NCBI RefSeq assembly: GCF_016031655.1
Contig: NZ_JACCHQ010000012.1
Span: forward strand, 99,501-163,500
Origin: Bradyrhizobium glycinis
Lineage (GTDB): Bacteria > Pseudomonadota > Alphaproteobacteria > Rhizobiales > Xanthobacteraceae
Reading direction: 5' to 3'
Length of the DNA: 64,000 nt
A program made the translations under genes and the position numbers. The notes beneath the pieces are model-generated. The model ran no database searches and had not been told where the DNA came from. It saw only the letters and a list, made by a program, of their open reading frames with translations. Positions 8,065 to 15,738 of this stretch are shown piece after piece; position 1 is the first letter of the stretch; every line of letters begins with the position of its first letter.

Positions 8065-9054
8065 GTGAAGCTCGCAACATTCAGTTCGGCCGGTCAGGAG
8101 AAGATCGGGGTCGTCCATAACAATGACAGTCAGGTGTTCGACCTCGCCGCCGCAGCAGCGCGCGACAGCGAGGCCAACCCGGCCTTCGGCTCGATGCTGG
8201 CGCTGATCGACGCAGGTCCCCGCGCGCTCGATCAGGCCCGCGCGCTGTTCGACAAGCACGGCAAGGACGCGACGCTGTCGACGGCGGTCGGCACCGTCGA
8301 GATCCTCGCCCCGGTGCCGGAGCCAAGACAGATGCGCGACGGCATGTCCTTTGCCCTGCACATCCTCCAGGCGCCGCGCGGGCAGCGGAAGCTCGCCGCC
8401 CGCGCCAGGGGCGACATGGCGGAGCTGGCGCAGATCGACGCCGAGCCGCTCGGCGAGCTGCCGGAGGTCTATCGCAAGCAGCCGATTTTCTACATCACCA
8501 ACCGTTTCAGCGTCCGCGGCACCAACACCACGGTGAAATGGCCGCGCTACAGCAAGGTGATGGACTACGAGCTCGAATTCGGCATCATCACCAAGAACAA
8601 AGGGGCCAACATCACGCCTGCGAAGGCCAAAGATCACATCTTCGGCTACACCATCTTCAACGATTTCTCCGCGCGCGACGCCCAGCGCATCGAGATGGAG
8701 GGACGGCTCGGCCCTGCCAAGGGCAAGAGCTTCGACGGCGGCAACGTGATGGGGCCGTGGATCGTGACGCCGGACGAGATCGGCGATCCTTACAAGCTGA
8801 AGATGGAAGCGCGGGTCAATGGCGAGATCCGCTCCAAAGGCGTGAGCGAGGGCATGCTGTTCTCCTTCGAGGAGATCATCGCCCATGTCAGCCAGGACGA
8901 GACGCTGATGCCCGGCGAATTCATCGGCTCCGGCACGGTCGGCAATGGCTGCGGCCTCGAGCTCGGTTGGTATCTCGAGCATGGCGACACAGTCGAGCTC
9001 GAAGTCGAGAAGATCGGTATCTTGAAGAACCGCGTCGAGCGGCAAGACGCCTGA
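8065..9054 (+). CDS. Fumarylacetoacetate hydrolase family protein
   Basis: A 329-residue FAH-fold enzyme. The metal-binding set is visible as Glu169 and Glu171 (MDYELEFGI) and Asp200 (FNDFSARDAQ). These enzymes hydrolyse or decarboxylate acylpyruvates and related ring-cleavage products. The GTG start at 8065 is chosen because GGGGGG lies 8 bp upstream and the family N-terminus (KLATFS) begins there; reading further upstream would enter the divergent promoter and transporter gene. It is followed after 46 bp by a cyclase-family hydrolase. Together with the extradiol-like dioxygenase at 1930 it suggests a ring-fission pathway. The exact substrate is not known. Confidence 0.9.
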   Translation: MKLATFSSAGQEKIGVVHNNDSQVFDLAAAAARDSEANPAFGSMLALIDAGPRALDQARALFDKHGKDATLSTAVGTVEILAPVPEPRQMRDGMSFALHILQAPRGQRKLAARARGDMAELAQIDAEPLGELPEVYRKQPIFYITNRFSVRGTNTTVKWPRYSKVMDYELEFGIITKNKGANITPAKAKDHIFGYTIFNDFSARDAQRIEMEGRLGPAKGKSFDGGNVMGPWIVTPDEIGDPYKLKMEARVNGEIRSKGVSEGMLFSFEEIIAHVSQDETLMPGEFIGSGTVGNGCGLELGWYLEHGDTVELEVEKIGILKNRVERQDA

Positions 9055-9100
9055 AGAGACGCCTGATTGCCGCCAACGAAACAATCAACGAGGAAGCGCC

Positions 9101-9877
9101 ATGACGACCAAGCTGATCGACATTTCCGTCCCCCTGCAGAACGACGTGCCGGCCGACCCGCCCGGCAACCATCCGACGATCCAGTACATCAATCACCAGC
9201 AGGGCCTGCCGGCCATGCTGCAGTTCTTCAACGGACTGAAGGCCGAGGATCTGCCGGATGGGCAGGGCTGGGCGGTGGAGCAGGTCAGCCTCTCGACCCA
9301 CAACGGCACGCATCTCGATGCACCCTGGCATTTTCACCCCACCATGAATCGCGGCGAGCGGTCCTGGACCATCGACGAGGTGCCGCTGGAGTGGTGCTTC
9401 CAGCCCGGCGTGAAGCTCGACTTCCGGCATTTTCCGGACGGCTATGTCGCAACGGCCAAAGACGTCGAGGCCGAGCTCAAGCGTATCGACCATGAGCTGA
9501 AGCCGCTCGAGATCGTCGTGGTCAACACCAGCGCCGGCGTCAAATATGGCCGGCAGGACTACGTCACCTCGGGCTGCGGCATGGGCTACGAAGCAACCAT
9601 GTACCTGCTCGAGCGCGGTGTGCGCCTGACCGGCACCGACGGCTGGAGCTGGGACGCGCCGTTCGTCCATACCGCGAAGAAATATGCCGAGACGAAAGAC
9701 GCCAGCCTGATCTGGGAAGGCCACAAGGCCGGACGTCATATCGGCTATTGCCATCTCGAGAAGCTGCACAATCTCGAATTGCTGCCGGCAACCGGCTTCA
9801 AGGTGTCATGCTTCCCCGTGAAGATCGAACGAGCCTCGGCAGGCTGGACGCGCGCGGTCGCGATTTTGGAGGGGTAG
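9101..9877 (+). CDS. Cyclase family protein (kynurenine formamidase-like hydrolase)
   Basis: A 258-residue metal-dependent hydrolase with the family motif HNGTHLDAPWHF at residues 67-78 (His67, His71, Asp73 and His77 as predicted metal ligands). Family members include KynB formamidase and isatin hydrolase, and many act on amides or cyclic esters in aromatic catabolism. It is longer than KynB (about 210 residues), so I do not call it kynB. It is probably cotranscribed with the FAH gene 46 bp upstream. A terminator-like hairpin follows at 9990. Confidence 0.87.
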   Translation: MTTKLIDISVPLQNDVPADPPGNHPTIQYINHQQGLPAMLQFFNGLKAEDLPDGQGWAVEQVSLSTHNGTHLDAPWHFHPTMNRGERSWTIDEVPLEWCFQPGVKLDFRHFPDGYVATAKDVEAELKRIDHELKPLEIVVVNTSAGVKYGRQDYVTSGCGMGYEATMYLLERGVRLTGTDGWSWDAPFVHTAKKYAETKDASLIWEGHKAGRHIGYCHLEKLHNLELLPATGFKVSCFPVKIERASAGWTRAVAILEG

Positions 9878-9989
9878 CTTTTTGAGGCCAGCGTTGGGCG
9901 CCCATCGCGTCAAATGGCAGCAATTGTCGGTCTCGGTGGGGGCAGCTCCAGTAACGAAATTCGGGTTGACCGGATCCCCGAAGAAAAAT

Positions 9990-10018
9990 GGCCCAGCGCG
10001 ATGCGGGCCGTTTTGTTT
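9990..10018 (+). terminator. Rho-independent terminator after the FAH-cyclase operon
   Basis: A GC stem with arms GGCCC (9990-9994) and GGGCC (10005-10009) plus inner GC pairs is followed by GTTTTGTTTT. It lies 113 bp after the cyclase stop. The rest of the 9878-10172 gap holds only short open frames with no recognisable protein. Confidence 0.6.
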
Positions 10019-10172
10019 TGGGAGATGATCAACTGGAGCCGCCGCAGATTACATGAGTGCCGCGAGCATTTCCGCCGTTCTAGAGCATGCGCGATAGAAG
10101 ACCCGTGGGTTGAAGACCTTTCCGAGGCCATCGCGGGACGGTCGAGCTAACCCGCCCCGTCGCTTATTGTCC

Positions 10173-11150
10173 TTATCCCTGGTGGAATCGAACCCGGTAG
10201 TCATGCGGCAGCACATTAAGGCGGCGACGGAACGCGCGACGCAGATGCTCCTCGCTCTGAAAGCCTGCGCGCGCGGCGATTTCCTTGATAGGGGAGGCGG
10301 ACTCTTCCAGCGCGCGTCGGGCAGCCTCGACGCGAAGCTCTTCCACCGCCTTGGCGGGGGTGCGGCCGGTCTTCTGGCGAAACACGCGCGCGAAGGTGCG
10401 CGGGCTCATGCCCGCTCGTTCGGCGAGACTTTCGACGCGCAAATCGCGGCCGAGATTTTCCTGCATCCAGCTCGAAATTGTTTCGAAAGCCCGGTCTTCC
10501 GAGGCCTGAATTGACAGCGGCACGCTGAATTGCGCCTGCCCGCCGGGCCGCTTGAGGAAAACGACGAGGCGGCGCGCGATGCGCATGGCCTCGCGATGGC
10601 CGAGATCATCTTCCAGCAGCGCGAGCGTCAGGTCGATGCCGGCCGTCACGCCTGCCGATGTCCAGATGCCGCCGTCATGCACAAAGACCGGATCGACCTG
10701 AACCGAAACGTCAGGATGTTTTGCGCGCAGGAGGTCGCAGGAACCCCAATGGGTGACCGCGCGCCGCCCACCCAGCAGCCCGGCCGCAGCCAAGACGAAT
10801 GTGCCCGTGCAGACCGAGCAGACGCGCCTTGCCTTCGGTGCTGCCAAGCGAAACCAATCGACCAGCGCGGCTTCTGCAGCGGCGCGATGGACGCCGGGAC
10901 CGCCACCCACCATGAGGGTGTCGATGTACTTGTGGTCGCAGTCAGCGAGGGCGGTCGTCATCACCTCCAGACCAGACGAGGTTTTGACCGGCCCGCCTCT
11001 CAACGAGCAGATCTGCCAGACATAGGGCGCTTGCCCCGCTTTGGACGTTTCGCAAGCCAGCTCGAAGGCCTGTAGCGGCCCTGCGAAGTCGAGCAACAGG
11101 CAGTCGTCGAACAGCACGAAGACCACGCGGCGGGGGGCGTAACGGGCCAT
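10173..11150 (-). CDS. GlxA-type AraC regulator with N-terminal DJ-1/PfpI domain
   Basis: A 325-residue protein. An N-terminal DJ-1/PfpI domain (about 8-185) has a nucleophile-elbow-like Cys114 (SVCTGTF). A C-terminal AraC helix-turn-helix pair (about 225-322) contains LAERAGMSPRTFARVFRQKTG. In this family the DJ-1 part senses a signal and is usually not catalytic. The start at 11150 is chosen over 11234 because the longer form would overlap the divergent gene's leader and the family N-terminus begins RRVVFVLF. It is divergent from a stand-alone DJ-1 protein (11260-11964), which is a plausible target. Confidence 0.9.
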   Translation of the reverse strand: MARYAPRRVVFVLFDDCLLLDFAGPLQAFELACETSKAGQAPYVWQICSLRGGPVKTSSGLEVMTTALADCDHKYIDTLMVGGGPGVHRAAAEAALVDWFRLAAPKARRVCSVCTGTFVLAAAGLLGGRRAVTHWGSCDLLRAKHPDVSVQVDPVFVHDGGIWTSAGVTAGIDLTLALLEDDLGHREAMRIARRLVVFLKRPGGQAQFSVPLSIQASEDRAFETISSWMQENLGRDLRVESLAERAGMSPRTFARVFRQKTGRTPAKAVEELRVEAARRALEESASPIKEIAARAGFQSEEHLRRAFRRRLNVLPHDYRVRFHQG

Positions 11151-11259
11151 TGGCAGCGCCTTTACCAGAGAAGAAGACTTGGCAGGAATTGCGTGTGTTA
11201 TGACATTTCGGCAAATGCCCTCCGCTGTCAACATGGGTTATCCATCGTGGGAGGGCTCC

Positions 11260-11964
11260 ATGTCCGGCAACCGGATCGAAATCGGAATTCTGTACTATCC
11301 CGGGATGACGCAACTGGACGTCACCGGACCTTTCGAAGTGTTTGCTCGTCTGCCGAACGTCCGCATGCACCTGCTGTGGAAGCGCATTGAGCCCGTCGTC
11401 AGCGACGTCGGTCTGCCGCTGCTACCAACCACGACGTTCGCCGACTGCCCGGATCTGGACGTGTTCTGCATCGGCGGCGGCCCGGGACAGGTCGCCACGA
11501 TGGACGATGACGAGGTGATCGCGTTCGTTCGCGACAAGGGTGGATCGGCGCGCTACGTCACCTCAGTTTGCGCCGGCTGTCTAATCCTCGGCGCCGCAGG
11601 CCTGATCGATGGATACAAGTCAGCCTGCCATTGGCTGATGAGCGACCAGCTTGCTGCCTTTGGCGCAATCGCCGTCGACGAACGCGTCGTGGTCGACCGC
11701 AACCGCATTTCCGGCGGCGGTGTCACCGCTGGTATCGATTTCGGTTTTCAGGTCGCCGCCGAACTCTGCGGCGAAGAAGTTGCAAAAAAGCTCCAGCTGA
11801 TGCTGGAATATCAGCCGCAGCCGCCGTTCGATATCACCGTGCAGAATGCGCCGCGTGAGCTGATTTCCCGCATGCGCTTCGAGGCCGAACCTTGGCTGCA
11901 AAAGCGCGCAGCCGCGGTGCAGAAGGCGGTTTCTAAGCTCAAGGCGAAAGCAACGGCGGCTTAA
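11260..11964 (+). CDS. DJ-1/PfpI family protein (isonitrile hydratase-like)
   Basis: A 234-residue DJ-1/PfpI-fold protein with a nucleophile-elbow Cys104 (TSVCAGCLILGAAGL) and an acidic residue near the start (DVTGPFEVF), as in isonitrile hydratase and GlxA-like enzymes. It has no DNA-binding domain. The start at 11260 has GGGAGG at 11249-11254. The C-terminus is a charged, lysine-rich helical tail. It shares a 109-bp promoter region with the divergent GlxA-type regulator, which contains the same fold. Isonitrile hydratase is a family guess, not a demonstrated function. Confidence 0.82.
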   Translation: MSGNRIEIGILYYPGMTQLDVTGPFEVFARLPNVRMHLLWKRIEPVVSDVGLPLLPTTTFADCPDLDVFCIGGGPGQVATMDDDEVIAFVRDKGGSARYVTSVCAGCLILGAAGLIDGYKSACHWLMSDQLAAFGAIAVDERVVVDRNRISGGGVTAGIDFGFQVAAELCGEEVAKKLQLMLEYQPQPPFDITVQNAPRELISRMRFEAEPWLQKRAAAVQKAVSKLKAKATAA

Positions 11965-12019
11965 GCTCGTTCGGGACAGGGAGGAAAGCCACAAGCGCCA
12001 CTATTGGAAAGGTGTTCGC

Positions 12020-13333
12020 ATGAACTGGCACGGCCGCATCGCTACCCTTCTCGTCGCCGGAACTCTCACCGCATCTTTTCCGACCGCGCGCGCCGCCGAA
12101 ATATCCGGTGGCGTGGTCCGGATCGGCATCATCAACGACCAGACCGGACCATTGTCAGACCTGTCGGGATCGGGCTCCGTCACGGCGGCCAAGATGGCGG
12201 CGGAAGACTTTCAGGCATTGGTGCCGTCGATCAAGGTCGAGATTTTGGCCGCCGATCACCAAAATAAGCCTGATATCGGCGTCGGCATTGTCCGCAAATG
12301 GTTCGACGTCGACGGCGTCGACATGATCGCCGACGTGTCCAATTCGGCCGTGGGGCTGGCGATCCAGTCGCTGGCCCGCGACAAGAACAAGATTGCGGTC
12401 TATTCTGCGGTGGCGACCACCGAACTGACGGGCAAGCAATGTTCGCGAAACGGCTTGGCCTGGTTACACGATTCCTACAATCTGGTGTCGGGACCGATCC
12501 GCACCCTGGTCAGCCAGGGTTATGACACCTGGTTCTTCATCGCGGCCGATTACGCGTTCGGCAAGAACATGGTGTTGGAATCGCAGCGCGTGCTGGCGGC
12601 GGCCGGCGGCAAGTCGCTCGGCGCGGTGTATCACCCGATCGGCAACGCGGACTACAGCTCGTTCATCCTGCAGGCGAAGGCCTCCGGCGCCAAGGCGATC
12701 GCCTTCGCCAATGCCGGCGACCAACTCGTGAATTTGATGAAGCAATGGAACGAGTTCGGGATGAACACGGGAAGCCAGAAGCCCGTGGCCGAACTGATGT
12801 TTGACACCGACGTTCATGCCATGGGCCCGAACATTGCCAAGGGTCTGACCACGCTCACGGCATGGTACTGGGCTTTGGATGAGGAGAGCAGGGCGTTCGG
12901 CCAGCGCTTCTTCAAGCTTCGTAACGCCATGCCCACGGCGCCGCAAGCCGCGGTCTATTCCGGCGTCAGCCACTATCTGAAAGCAATCGCTGCCGTAGGC
13001 ACGGATGCAACGGATCCAGTGCTGGAGAAGATGCGCTCGACGCCCGTCAACGATTTCTACGCACGCGGCGCGAGCTTGCGCGAGGACGGCAAGCTCGTGC
13101 ACGACTTCTACCTTGTGCAGGTGAAGGATCTGTCCGAGGTCAAGGCGCCCTGGAGTACTATAACGTGCTCGAAAAAGTTCCAAGCGGCGAAGTCTATGCC
13201 TCCTTGGCTGACAGTGAATGCCCGCTGGTCAAGCGCGGCAATTGAGGTTGGAGTGCCAAACCGCTACCTGATGGATAGTTGTGATCGCGCGCTTGGTCGG
13301 TGTGCATCACGTCGCAAAAAACAAAAGTCCTAA
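12020..13333 (+). CDS. Branched-chain amino-acid-type ABC binding protein with C-terminal frameshift
   Basis: A LivJ/type I periplasmic binding protein. The signal peptide (residues 1-26, ending ARA) is followed by VRIGIINDQTGPLSDLSG, and the fold is intact to about residue 378. After Trp at 13151-13153 the open frame runs on into a basic, low-complexity tail ending at 13333. Moving back one base at 13153 gives EYYNVLEKVP, then SGEVYASLAD, then SECPLVKRGN and a stop at 13243-13245. That is the sort of ending I expect for this family. A single missing G in TGG(G)AG explains it, so the true gene is probably 12020-13245. No Liv permease or ATPase genes are adjacent. Confidence 0.85.
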   Translation: MNWHGRIATLLVAGTLTASFPTARAAEISGGVVRIGIINDQTGPLSDLSGSGSVTAAKMAAEDFQALVPSIKVEILAADHQNKPDIGVGIVRKWFDVDGVDMIADVSNSAVGLAIQSLARDKNKIAVYSAVATTELTGKQCSRNGLAWLHDSYNLVSGPIRTLVSQGYDTWFFIAADYAFGKNMVLESQRVLAAAGGKSLGAVYHPIGNADYSSFILQAKASGAKAIAFANAGDQLVNLMKQWNEFGMNTGSQKPVAELMFDTDVHAMGPNIAKGLTTLTAWYWALDEESRAFGQRFFKLRNAMPTAPQAAVYSGVSHYLKAIAAVGTDATDPVLEKMRSTPVNDFYARGASLREDGKLVHDFYLVQVKDLSEVKAPWSTITCSKKFQAAKSMPPWLTVNARWSSAAIEVGVPNRYLMDSCDRALGRCASRRKKQKS

Positions 13334-13841
13334 CAAGCCTCGACCGCGCAACTCGCTCGCCTCGAAAAGGCGCCGGTCAGATCCCGCCTGTCCGACCTCC
13401 TGCGATGATGGCACTATGCTCCTGTTTTGCCCGACGAAGCAAATCACGGGAGACCTCATTCGGAATGGGCGGCAACGGTCGCGGCCAAATCTCCTCGGTT
13501 CGCTTGGGCGAGCCGGACGGGCGGATCAAACCACGATCCCTTGGATTTTGGGCTCCTGAACTCCGACCCGACCCGCACCCAATCTCGCGCCCCACTTAAC
13601 CCATTGATCTTGCAACCACCGTCTACTGTGCATGGGGTTGTTTTCGCGATTTTGATGTCGGCCTCGCCTGTTGCAGTGCGAAGGCGCGGTTTGCTGCCCC
13701 ACAAGTCCCTTGCGTGGCTCCCGGGGTTGGTTACCGTTGTCGGGCTAGCCATTGCGGCAGTCGATCTTTTGATTCACGTTTTTTAGCATCCGATCGTTCG
13801 GCGCCGCTCTTGGCGCGACGCCCAGCGGAAGAGGCGGGGCC
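13334..13841. other. Intergenic stretch without a convincing gene
   Basis: This 508-bp gap holds several overlapping open frames of 60-120 codons on both strands, none with recognisable domains or coding-like composition. Segments near 13418-13438 (CTCCTGTTTTGCCCGACG) and 13629-13655 (TGCATGGGGTTGTTTTCGCG) resemble sequences I remember as recurring between Bradyrhizobium genes, so this may be a dispersed noncoding repeat. That recollection is unverified. Confidence 0.35.
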
Positions 13842-15053
13842 ATGATCACAAAGGACCAGTCGGCATTGTTAGCGCCGGTCGAGCGCGATTTGCGGCTCGA
13901 TCTCTTCCGCGGCATCGGCTTGTGGATGATCTTCCTCGACCACATCCCGCACGATGTCGTGGCCTGGCTGACGCTGCGCAATTTCGGCTTCAGCGATGCC
14001 GCCGAGTTCTTCGTCTTCATCTCTGGCTATATCGTCGGCTGGATCTACGGTCCGATCGTCGCCGGCGGCTGGTTCCTCGCTGCGCTCAAGCGGCTGTGGC
14101 GCCGCGCGGCGGAGCTGTACGTCGCCCACATCATGCTGTTTCTGCTGTTCACCGCGCAGATCGCCCGCACCACGCGCCGCTTCGACAATCCGATGTACGA
14201 GCACGAGTTCAACGTGTTCAATTTCCTGGCGCATCCGGACGAGTTGATCGGGCAGGCGATCCTGTTGAAATACAAGCCAGTCAATCTCGACGTGTTGCCG
14301 CTCTACATCACGCTGGTGCTTGCCTCGCCCTTCGTTGTGTGGTGCCTGGTGCGGCGGCCGAACCTGACGCTCGCCGGCTCGGTGGTGCTCTACATTCTCT
14401 CGCGCTGGTTCGACTGGAACGTGGCGTCCTATCCGCCCGGCAGCCACTGGTACTTCAATCCGTTCTGTTGGCAGCTGATGTTCGTGTTCGCGGCCTGGTG
14501 CGGCATCGGCCAGATCGACAAGATCGCCCGATGGGTGTGGTCGAAGCCGGCGATGGTGCTGGCCGCGGCCTGGCTCGTCTTTGCGCTGCTGATCGTGATG
14601 ACTTGGCACGTCCCCGCGCTGGAAGCCCTGATCCCGAAATGGATGATCAAGGCGATCTACCCGATCGACAAGACCGACCTCGACATGCTGCGCTTCACCC
14701 ATTTCTTGGCGCTGGCGATCTGGGTCACCTATTTCATCTCGCGCAAATGGCGGCCGCTGTACCGCGGCTGGCTGCGCCCGGTGATCCTCTGCGGCCAGCA
14801 TTCGCTGCCGATCTTCTGCCTGGGTGTGTTCTTGTCGTTCTCGGCGCACTGGATCCTCACTCAGTACAGCAAGGGCGTCTGGGAGCAGCTTGCCGTTTCC
14901 ATCGCCGGCATCGTCATCATGATCGGCGCGGCCTGGCTGCTCGACCGGGCCGAGCGGGTGCCGAACCTGTTCGTGAAGGTGACGGAGGTCGAGGAGGCGG
15001 CATTGGAGAGCACGCCGGCGGCGACGGCCGCCACGGCGCCTGCGGCTCGTTGA
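13842..15053 (+). CDS. opgC: OpgC family membrane acyltransferase
   Basis: A 403-residue polytopic membrane protein of the OpgC family with about ten hydrophobic helices. The family N-terminus is present: RDLRLDLFRGIGLWMIFLDH, then an FFVFISGY segment. OpgC proteins transfer succinyl groups to periplasmic (cyclic or osmoregulated) glucans. The C-terminus (about 375-403) is an Ala/Thr-rich tail of no clear function. The next gene, a small exported DUF2059 protein, begins 41 bp later and may be cotranscribed. The assignment rests on overall family appearance. Confidence 0.82.
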   Translation: MITKDQSALLAPVERDLRLDLFRGIGLWMIFLDHIPHDVVAWLTLRNFGFSDAAEFFVFISGYIVGWIYGPIVAGGWFLAALKRLWRRAAELYVAHIMLFLLFTAQIARTTRRFDNPMYEHEFNVFNFLAHPDELIGQAILLKYKPVNLDVLPLYITLVLASPFVVWCLVRRPNLTLAGSVVLYILSRWFDWNVASYPPGSHWYFNPFCWQLMFVFAAWCGIGQIDKIARWVWSKPAMVLAAAWLVFALLIVMTWHVPALEALIPKWMIKAIYPIDKTDLDMLRFTHFLALAIWVTYFISRKWRPLYRGWLRPVILCGQHSLPIFCLGVFLSFSAHWILTQYSKGVWEQLAVSIAGIVIMIGAAWLLDRAERVPNLFVKVTEVEEAALESTPAATAATAPAAR

Positions 15054-15094
15054 AACATCGTGCACCCGGCTTCCATGGGGCGAAGGAGAGATTC

Positions 15095-15583
15095 ATGTCG
15101 AGACGTATGTTGACCATCGCCGGGGTCCTGCTGCTCTTCACCTGCGCTGCATCGGCACAGACGCCCTCGCCGGAGGCGATGGACGCGGCGCGCAAGCTCG
15201 TGGCCACCTTGAAGATCGCGGACCCCTATCGCGCGCTATTGCCGCAGCTGTTGCTCAAGCTCCGTCCGGTGGTTGCGCAGGACCGGCCGGAGATCGAGCG
15301 CGACTATGACGCGATGACGGCCGCCGGCTCCGAGATTTACGCTCCGGCCCTTGCGGCGATCACCGACCAGATCGCCGCGCTCTATGCTGCGAGCTTCAGC
15401 GCCGACGAGTTGCGCCAGATCGAGGCGTTCTACGCCCAGCCCGTGGGACAGAAATTCCTGGCGAAGTCGGATGCGCTGGCGCAGGCGAGCGCGCAGGTCG
15501 GCCAGGACGTCAGCCAGAAGGTCGCTGACGACTTGAAGCAGCGTCTGATCGAGCAGCTCCGGCAGAAGGGGCGCAAACCCTGA
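15095..15583 (+). CDS. Exported DUF2059 domain protein
   Basis: A 162-residue protein. The signal peptide (residues 1-20, ending ASA) is followed by a helical DUF2059 domain with the recognisable core FSADELRQIEAFYAQPVGQKF near 105-125. The family function is unknown; it is often found singly in alphaproteobacteria. Start 15095 has AGGAGAG immediately upstream (15084-15090). Probably periplasmic. Confidence 0.87.
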   Translation: MSRRMLTIAGVLLLFTCAASAQTPSPEAMDAARKLVATLKIADPYRALLPQLLLKLRPVVAQDRPEIERDYDAMTAAGSEIYAPALAAITDQIAALYAASFSADELRQIEAFYAQPVGQKFLAKSDALAQASAQVGQDVSQKVADDLKQRLIEQLRQKGRKP

Positions 15584-15738
15584 GCCGTACTGATGCGCGG
15601 CGTCTGTCGCGCGGACTCATTCAGCTGCAGCCTCAACCTGCCCGCGCGCAATTTGACGGCGCAGGAAGCGCCGACTACGCTCCGCGGAACGCGAAAACTC
15701 GCAGCATTTGTGCTGGACGAAAATTCCACGGGGAAGAA

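Noticed and set aside
9914..10150. A 78-codon plus-strand open frame between the cyclase and the regulator
   Set aside because: It spans the terminator hairpin, lacks a ribosome binding site and shows no recognisable domain.
10173..10215. A GGTTCGATTCC-like stretch on the minus strand, recalling a tRNA T-loop
   Set aside because: It lies inside the C-terminus of the GlxA-type regulator and no acceptor or anticodon arms can be formed around it.
13427..13786. A 119-codon plus-strand open frame
   Set aside because: Its composition is not coding-like and it overlaps the possible repeat segments; no upstream ribosome binding site.
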